From contig DASSKF010000179.1 of NCBI GenBank assembly GCA_035690725.1, forward strand, positions 1 to 19,079: DNA of 19,079 bases. The letters are read 5' to 3'. Each line of letters starts with the position of its first letter. Position 1 is the stretch's first letter. This stretch comes from DASSKF01 sp035690725. Lineage in GTDB: Bacteria; Actinomycetota; Actinomycetes; Actinomycetales; Dermatophilaceae. Both the position numbers and the translations under genes were made by a program. The notes beneath the pieces were generated by a model, which did not search any database, had not been told where the DNA came from, and saw only the letters and a program-made list of their open reading frames with translations. Below, one piece after another: positions 15,366 to 19,079 of the stretch.

Positions 15366-16817
15366 ATGCGCCGAGCGAAGATCGTCTGCACCATCGGACC
15401 GGCGACGTCGGGAGCCGACATGCTCGTCCGCCTCGTCGAGGCCGGCATGGACGTGGCACGGCTCAACCTGTCGCACGGGAGCCACGCCGACCACGAGAAG
15501 GTCTACCTCGACGTGCGCCGCGCGAGCGACCACACCGGCCACGCCGTCGGTGTCATGGCGGACCTGCAGGGGCCCAAGATCCGGACCGGGACGTTCGCGG
15601 ACGGACCCGTCACCCTCGCGCCGGGAGACCGCTTCACGATCACGACCGAGCAGGTCGACGGCGACCGGGACCGCGTGTCGACGACCTACGAGGGGCTGCC
15701 CGGTGACGTCTCCGTCGGTGACACCCTCCTCATCGACGACGGCAAGATCGTGCTGCGCGCCGTGGACGTCGACGACACGGACGTGGTGACGGAGGTCGAG
15801 GTCGGCGGCAGCGTCTCCGACCACAAGGGGATCAACCTGCCCGGCGTCGCGGTCAGTGTCCCCGCCCTGACCGAGAAGGACGAGGCCGATCTGCGCTGGG
15901 CCCTGCACCTGCAGGCCGACATGGTCGCGCTGTCCTTCGTGCGCTCGGCTGCCGACGCCGAGCAGGTTCAGCGCATCATGGACGAGGAGGGGATCCGCCT
16001 CCCCGTCATCGCCAAGATCGAGAAGCCGCAGGCGGTGGCCAACCTCGAGGAGATCGTCGACGCCTTCGACGGCATCATGGTCGCGCGGGGCGACCTCGGG
16101 GTCGAGATGCCCCTGGAGGACGTGCCGCTGGTGCAGAAGCGTGCGGTCGAGCTGGCCCGGCGCAACGCCAAGCCGGTCATCGTCGCGACCCAGGTGCTCG
16201 AGTCGATGGTGAGCAACGCCCGCCCCACCCGCGCCGAGGCGAGCGACTGCGCCAACGCCGTCCTCGACGGCACGGACGCCATCATGCTGTCCGGCGAGAC
16301 GAGTGTCGGGGCCTACCCGATCCGGGCCGTGGAGACGATGGCCCGGATCATCGCGAGCACCGAGGAGCACGGTCTGGAACGGGTCGAGCCGCTCGGCACC
16401 ATGCCGCACACGATGGGCGGCGCGGTGACGCGTGCGGCGGTCGAGATCGGCGACCAGCTCGAGGTGGAGCTGCTCATCTCCTTCACGCAGTCCGGCGACA
16501 CGGCCAAGCGGATGGCACGGCTGCGCCCGGACATCCCGATGCTGGCGTTCACGCCGTTGCGGGCCACCCGGTCACAGCTCGCGCTGAGCTGGGGCGTGGA
16601 GACCTTCTGCGTGCCGCCCTGCCGGCACACCGACGAGATGGCGATGCAGGTCGACGAGATGCTGATCGACGGGGGCCGTTGCGAGCCGGGGGATGTCGTC
16701 GTCATCGTCGCCGGCTCACCGCCGGGGATCCCCGGGTCCACGAACGCCCTGCGCGTGCACCGGATCGGTGACGCGCGCAACAAGGTGGCACCGGCATACG
16801 GGGACTTCCGCAAGTGA
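15366..16817 (+). CDS. pyk: Pyruvate kinase
   Basis: Final ATP-making step of glycolysis, phosphoenolpyruvate to pyruvate. 483 residues. The barrel shows C-T-I-G-P-A-T (8-14), A-R-L-N-L-S-H-G (31-38, with Arg32 and Asn34), D-L-Q-G-P-K-I-R-T-G (66-75), the metal/catalytic block I-A-K-I-E-K-P-Q (215-222, Lys217 and Glu219), V-A-R-G-D-L-G-V-E (239-247, Asp243), T-Q-V-L-E-S-M (275-281) and L-D-G-T-D-A-I-M-L-S-G-E-T (300-312). A B-domain insert lies at about 72-165. The C-terminal domain is ordinary, with no extra PEP-utiliser domain. ATG 15366 begins M-R-R-A-K-I-V, typical of the family; the 37 in-frame codons upstream overlap the end of gltD and do not look like pyruvate kinase. Effector preference cannot be told. 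Confidence 0.97.
   Translation: MRRAKIVCTIGPATSGADMLVRLVEAGMDVARLNLSHGSHADHEKVYLDVRRASDHTGHAVGVMADLQGPKIRTGTFADGPVTLAPGDRFTITTEQVDGDRDRVSTTYEGLPGDVSVGDTLLIDDGKIVLRAVDVDDTDVVTEVEVGGSVSDHKGINLPGVAVSVPALTEKDEADLRWALHLQADMVALSFVRSAADAEQVQRIMDEEGIRLPVIAKIEKPQAVANLEEIVDAFDGIMVARGDLGVEMPLEDVPLVQKRAVELARRNAKPVIVATQVLESMVSNARPTRAEASDCANAVLDGTDAIMLSGETSVGAYPIRAVETMARIIASTEEHGLERVEPLGTMPHTMGGAVTRAAVEIGDQLEVELLISFTQSGDTAKRMARLRPDIPMLAFTPLRATRSQLALSWGVETFCVPPCRHTDEMAMQVDEMLIDGGRCEPGDVVVIVAGSPPGIPGSTNALRVHRIGDARNKVAPAYGDFRK
16792..16799 (+). repeat. CGGCATAC motif copy in pyk
   Basis: Read as the end of CCG, then GCA-TAC (Pro-Ala-Tyr), eight codons or fewer from the pyk stop. Same register as the trpE copy, followed by G. 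Confidence 0.6.
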
Positions 16818-16829
16818 GCGGTGCCGGCG

Positions 16830-16854
16830 GCCGCGGGCAGTGCGGGGCCGCGGC
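16830..16854 (+). terminator. Weak hairpin after pyk
   Basis: GCCGCGG (16830-16836) and CCGCGGC (16848-16854) can form a 7-bp all-GC stem with an 11-base loop, 12 bases after the pyk stop. No T run follows. It may slow polymerase, but in sequence this GC-rich such stems arise by chance. Confidence 0.25.
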
Positions 16855-16866
16855 TGTCCCGGACGG

Positions 16867-16872
16867 TATGCT
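16867..16872 (+). promoter_or_regulatory. -10 element of the tRNA-Leu promoter
   Basis: TATGCT, a close match to TATAAT and to TAnnnT, ends 11 bases before the mature tRNA 5' end. Transcription would start near 16879. No convincing -35 was found. The surrounding GGTATGCT resembles the minus form of the CGGCATAC motif but breaks at its outer bases. Confidence 0.5.
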
Positions 16873-16883
16873 GACCGCCGCCG

Positions 16884-16966
16884 GCCGAAGTGGTGGAATG
16901 GCAGACACGGAGCACTCAAAATGCTCTGCCCGACAGGGCGTGCGGGTTCAAGTCCCGCCTTCGGCA
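16884..16966 (+). tRNA. trnL: tRNA-Leu (anticodon CAA)
   Basis: An 83-base type II tRNA. The acceptor stem GCCGAAG (16884-16890) pairs with CTTCGGC (16959-16965), with discriminator A at 16966. The anticodon stem GAGCA/TGCTC encloses the loop CTCAAAA, so the anticodon is CAA (16917-16919), decoding UUG. The long variable arm uses TGCCC and GGGCG. The T arm is GCGGG-TTCAAGT-CCCGC. CCA is not encoded (CCG follows). It lies between pyk and pdtaR with its own -10 element. UUG is scarce in this window's genes. Confidence 0.96.
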
Positions 16967-16998
16967 CCGCGGACCGGGCAACCACTGCGGGAGCGAGC

Positions 16999-17598
16999 GT
17001 GAGCATCGCTGAGCCGCAAGCGGTTCGGGTCCTCGTCGCCGAGGACGAGTCGGTGATCCGGCTCGACCTGGTGGAGATGCTGGGGGAGTGCGGCTACGAC
17101 GTCGTCGGTGCGGCCGTCAACGGGGAGCAGGCGGTCGAGCTCGCCCAGCAGCTCCGGCCCGACCTGGTGGTGATGGACGTCAAGATGCCGGTGCTTGACG
17201 GCATCAGCGCCGCCGAGCAGATCGGGGCGGCGCGCCTCGCCCCGGTCGTCCTGCTCACCGCGTTCAGCGACCGCCAGCTGGTGGAGCGCGCCCGCGACGC
17301 CGGGGTCGTCGCGTACGTCGTGAAGCCCTTCACCGCAGCCGATCTGACACCGGCGATCGAGATCGCGCGCTCCCGCTGGACCGAGCTCACCCAGCTGGAG
17401 GACGAGGTGGAGGACCTCGACGAGCGGCTGCGCACGCGCACCCTGGTGGACCGGGCGAAGGGCGCCCTGATGGACCGGCTCCACGTCAGCGAGGCGGAGG
17501 CGTTCCGCTGGCTGCAGAAGACGGCGATGGACCGCCGGATGGGCATGCGCGAGGTCGCCCAGCTGGTCCTGGACGAATCTGCTTCGAACACGGAGTGA
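16999..17598 (+). CDS. pdtaR: ANTAR-domain response regulator (PdtaR-like)
   Basis: 199 residues, matching the size of the actinobacterial PdtaR regulator (Mycobacterium Rv1626). The receiver domain (about 9-122) has Glu15-Asp16, phospho-acceptor Asp60 in V-V-M-D-V-K-M-P, Thr87 and Lys109 in V-K-P-F. A coiled linker (about 125-148) leads to the ANTAR RNA-binding domain (about 140-193): R-T-L-V-D-R-A-K-G-A-L-M-D-R and A-F-R-W-L-Q-K-T-A-M-D-R-R. ANTAR proteins bind paired hairpins in mRNA and prevent termination. The partner kinase PdtaS is not here. GTG 16999 is favoured by GGGAG (16989-16993) and because the earlier frame runs through the tRNA. No obvious promoter lies between tRNA and GTG, so read-through from the tRNA promoter is possible. 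No clear ANTAR target hairpin pair was seen in the window. Confidence 0.95.
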   Translation: MSIAEPQAVRVLVAEDESVIRLDLVEMLGECGYDVVGAAVNGEQAVELAQQLRPDLVVMDVKMPVLDGISAAEQIGAARLAPVVLLTAFSDRQLVERARDAGVVAYVVKPFTAADLTPAIEIARSRWTELTQLEDEVEDLDERLRTRTLVDRAKGALMDRLHVSEAEAFRWLQKTAMDRRMGMREVAQLVLDESASNTE

Positions 17599-17725
17599 TA
17601 ACAGGTCGGTCACGCCCCTCCTGTCTCGGCTGGCCGTCGATTACTGTCCGTGGCACCAGAGGCCCGTTCCACCCAGTAGCCGCACGCGAGCGGCAGCGCG
17701 GGCCCGTCCCTGCGAAGGAGTGGGA
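17599..17725 (+). promoter_or_regulatory. Intergenic region with weak promoter before the lipoprotein gene
   Basis: The longest gap in the window. TACTGT at 17642-17647 fits TAnnnT, but no good -35 precedes it. GCCGC (17679-17683) and GCGGC (17690-17694) could form a small hairpin in the leader. GAAGGAG (17714-17720) is the ribosome site. I see no riboswitch, leader peptide or clear terminator for pdtaR. Confidence 0.35.
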
Positions 17726-19024
17726 ATGCGTTCAACCGTGCGGATCAAGACGGTCGCCGTGGTCACGGGGGTCATGCTGCTCGGCGCCGCCTGCGGGAGC
17801 AGTGACGGTGGCGCGCAGGCCGAGGGCGGCAGCACCGGGGGCACCGGGGGGAGTACCGGCGGGAGTGCGACGACCACCGACGACCCCCTGAAGTTCGGCT
17901 ACGTGCTCCCCGAGACGGGGGACCTCGCCTTCCTCGGCCCGCCGCAGATCCAGGCGACCAAGTACGCCGTGGACGAGATCAACAAGGCCGGCGGCGTCCT
18001 CGGCGCCAAGATCCCGGAGGTGGTCGGCGGCGACGAGGCCAACGACCAGGCCATCGCCTCCCAGTCGGCCGACCGGGTCCTCAACGAGGGCGTCGACGCG
18101 ATCATCGGGGCGGCGGCGTCCGGCATGTCGCTGGCGATCATCGACAAGGTGACCGGCGCCGGGGTGGTGCAGTGCTCCGGCTCCAACACGGCGCCGACCT
18201 TCACCGGCTACGAGGACGGCGGCTACTACTTCCGCACGGCACCCTCGGATGCGCTCCAGGGCCCGGTGCTCGCGGACGTCATCACCGGTGACGGGCACAG
18301 CAAGGTCGCGATCGTCGCGCGCGCCGACGACTACGGCAAGGGCCTGGCCGACGCGACGGCGAAGTCGCTGGAGTCCAGTGGCGCGACCGTGGCGCTCAAC
18401 GAGTCCTACGACCCGAAGGCCACCAACTTCGACGCGACGGTCGCCAAGATCGTCTCCCAGAAGCCGGATGCCGTCGTGGTGATCGCGTTCGAGGAGGGCA
18501 AGCAGATCATCCGCGGGCTCATGGAGAAGGGGCTCACGCCCGACAAGGTGGGCATCTACGGCGCCGACGGCCTGCGCAGCGAGGACCTGCCGAAGCTCGT
18601 CAACGCGAAGAACCCGCAGGCGCTCGACGGGATGAAGGGCACGGCGCCGGCGTCGGCGGCGAACCCCGGGTTCCTCAAGAACCTGAAGAAGTTCGCACCC
18701 GACCTGGACGAGGTGCAGTTCGCGCCGCAGGTCTACGACTGCGTCAACATCATCGCCCTCGGTGCCGAGGCCGCACAGTCCACGGACGCCAGCACGTTCA
18801 AGGACAAGATCGTGTCGGTGACCAAGGACGGCGAGAAGTGCAACAGCTTCGCGGACTGCAAGAAGCTGCTCGACGCGGGCAAGGACATCGACTACCAGGG
18901 CGCGAGCGGTGTGCTCGACTTCACCGATGCCGGTGAGCCGGGCAAGGCCACGATCGAGGTCTACGGCTTCGAGAACGGCAAGCTGAAGACGCTCGACACG
19001 CGCACGTCGGCGCCGGCGGAGTGA
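17726..19024 (+). CDS. Branched-chain amino acid-type ABC transporter substrate-binding lipoprotein
   Basis: A 432-residue exported lipoprotein of the LivJ/Peripla_BP_6 type. The signal peptide (basic start, hydrophobic 9-19) ends at lipobox L-G-A-A-C, with Cys23 the lipidated residue, a substrate for the Lgt coded in the same window. A Gly/Ser/Thr linker (about 24-53) joins it to the binding domain, which begins L-K-F-G-Y-V-L-P-E-T-G-D (55-66), with A-V-D-E-I-N-K-A-G-G (81-90), V-D-A-I-I-G-A-A-A-S (123-132) and A-R-A-D-D-Y-G-K-G (198-206). Substrate cannot be told; leucine/isoleucine/valine-like or other small amino acids or amides are possible. Start ATG 17726 is fixed by GAAGGAG at 17714-17720. 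Permease and ATPase genes would be expected past the right edge. Confidence 0.92.
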   Translation: MRSTVRIKTVAVVTGVMLLGAACGSSDGGAQAEGGSTGGTGGSTGGSATTTDDPLKFGYVLPETGDLAFLGPPQIQATKYAVDEINKAGGVLGAKIPEVVGGDEANDQAIASQSADRVLNEGVDAIIGAAASGMSLAIIDKVTGAGVVQCSGSNTAPTFTGYEDGGYYFRTAPSDALQGPVLADVITGDGHSKVAIVARADDYGKGLADATAKSLESSGATVALNESYDPKATNFDATVAKIVSQKPDAVVVIAFEEGKQIIRGLMEKGLTPDKVGIYGADGLRSEDLPKLVNAKNPQALDGMKGTAPASAANPGFLKNLKKFAPDLDEVQFAPQVYDCVNIIALGAEAAQSTDASTFKDKIVSVTKDGEKCNSFADCKKLLDAGKDIDYQGASGVLDFTDAGEPGKATIEVYGFENGKLKTLDTRTSAPAE

Positions 19025-19042
19025 GGCATCCCACCCCGTCCC

Positions 19043-19061
19043 GCTGACAGCGGCTGACAGC
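19043..19061 (+). repeat. Two copies of GCTGACAGC
   Basis: GCTGACAGC at 19043-19051 and 19053-19061 repeats with a 10-base period, about one helical turn, in the gap after the lipoprotein gene. It could be a binding site or a chance duplication; the context is cut by the window edge. Confidence 0.4.
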
Positions 19062-19079
19062 ACGAAGGGCCCGACCACC
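19062..19079. terminator. Possible left arm of a terminator hairpin cut by the window edge
   Basis: The last bases, ACGAAGGGCCCGACCACC, look like the 5' arm of a GC-rich hairpin. A matching GGTGGTCGGGCCCTT would have to follow just beyond the edge. That arm is not visible, so this is inference from the shape of the sequence alone. Confidence 0.3.

Noticed and set aside
17591..17624. ACAGG / CCTGT inverted repeat after pdtaR as a terminator
   Set aside because: Only five base pairs around a 24-base loop and no T run; consistent with chance.

Overview
The window is a dense, very GC-rich piece of bacterial chromosome. Start codons are often GTG, many genes overlap by 1 to 8 bases, and almost everything lies on the + strand. 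Gene content and order (hisI-trpE-small membrane genes-trpCBA-lgt-gltBD-pyk-tRNA-Leu-pdtaR-branched-chain amino acid ABC transporter) are those of a high-GC actinobacterium. The family-level proteins fit Micrococcales, possibly Intrasporangiaceae, but the genus is a guess. There is no sign of a phage, insertion sequence, CRISPR array or recent transfer. No gene-free stretch exceeds 300 bases; the longest is the 127 bases before the last gene.

Layout. (1) 1-67: the first 22 codons of a minus-strand gene, diverging from hisI across only 24 bases. (2) 92-3879: hisI and trpE, then four small genes of poorly known function: a Trp-operon-associated membrane protein, an HGxxPAAW-type protein, a CD225/dispanin protein and a DUF2752 protein. 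(3) 3960-8274: trpC-trpB-trpA, overlapping and coupled, running into a MauE/DoxX-like membrane protein and a membrane-anchored DsbA-type thioredoxin. (4) 8285-9259: lgt, the lipoprotein lipidation enzyme. (5) 9336-15321: gltB-gltD, the two subunits of NADPH glutamate synthase. (6) 15366-17598: pyk, tRNA-Leu(CAA) and the ANTAR response regulator pdtaR. (7) 17726-19024: a branched-chain amino acid-type substrate-binding lipoprotein, probably first of a liv-type transporter operon continuing past the right edge.

How it fits together. hisI acts in histidine synthesis. TrpE, TrpC, TrpA and TrpB cover the first and last steps of tryptophan synthesis; trpD and the glutamine amidotransferase trpG are not here. 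GltBD supplies glutamate. MauE-like and DsbA look like an envelope thiol-redox pair. Lgt would lipidate proteins such as the window's own lipoprotein. Promoter-like -10 hexamers sit exactly 7 bases before the trpC GTG and the pyk ATG, suggesting leaderless mRNAs.

The most unusual signal is not a gene. The octamer CGGCATAC occurs seven times on the two strands, in all three codon registers plus one intergenic site, and accounts for about half of all ATA/TAT trinucleotides in this AT-poor sequence. It looks like a selected DNA-level word. I could not run any searches; family names are from motif recognition by eye.
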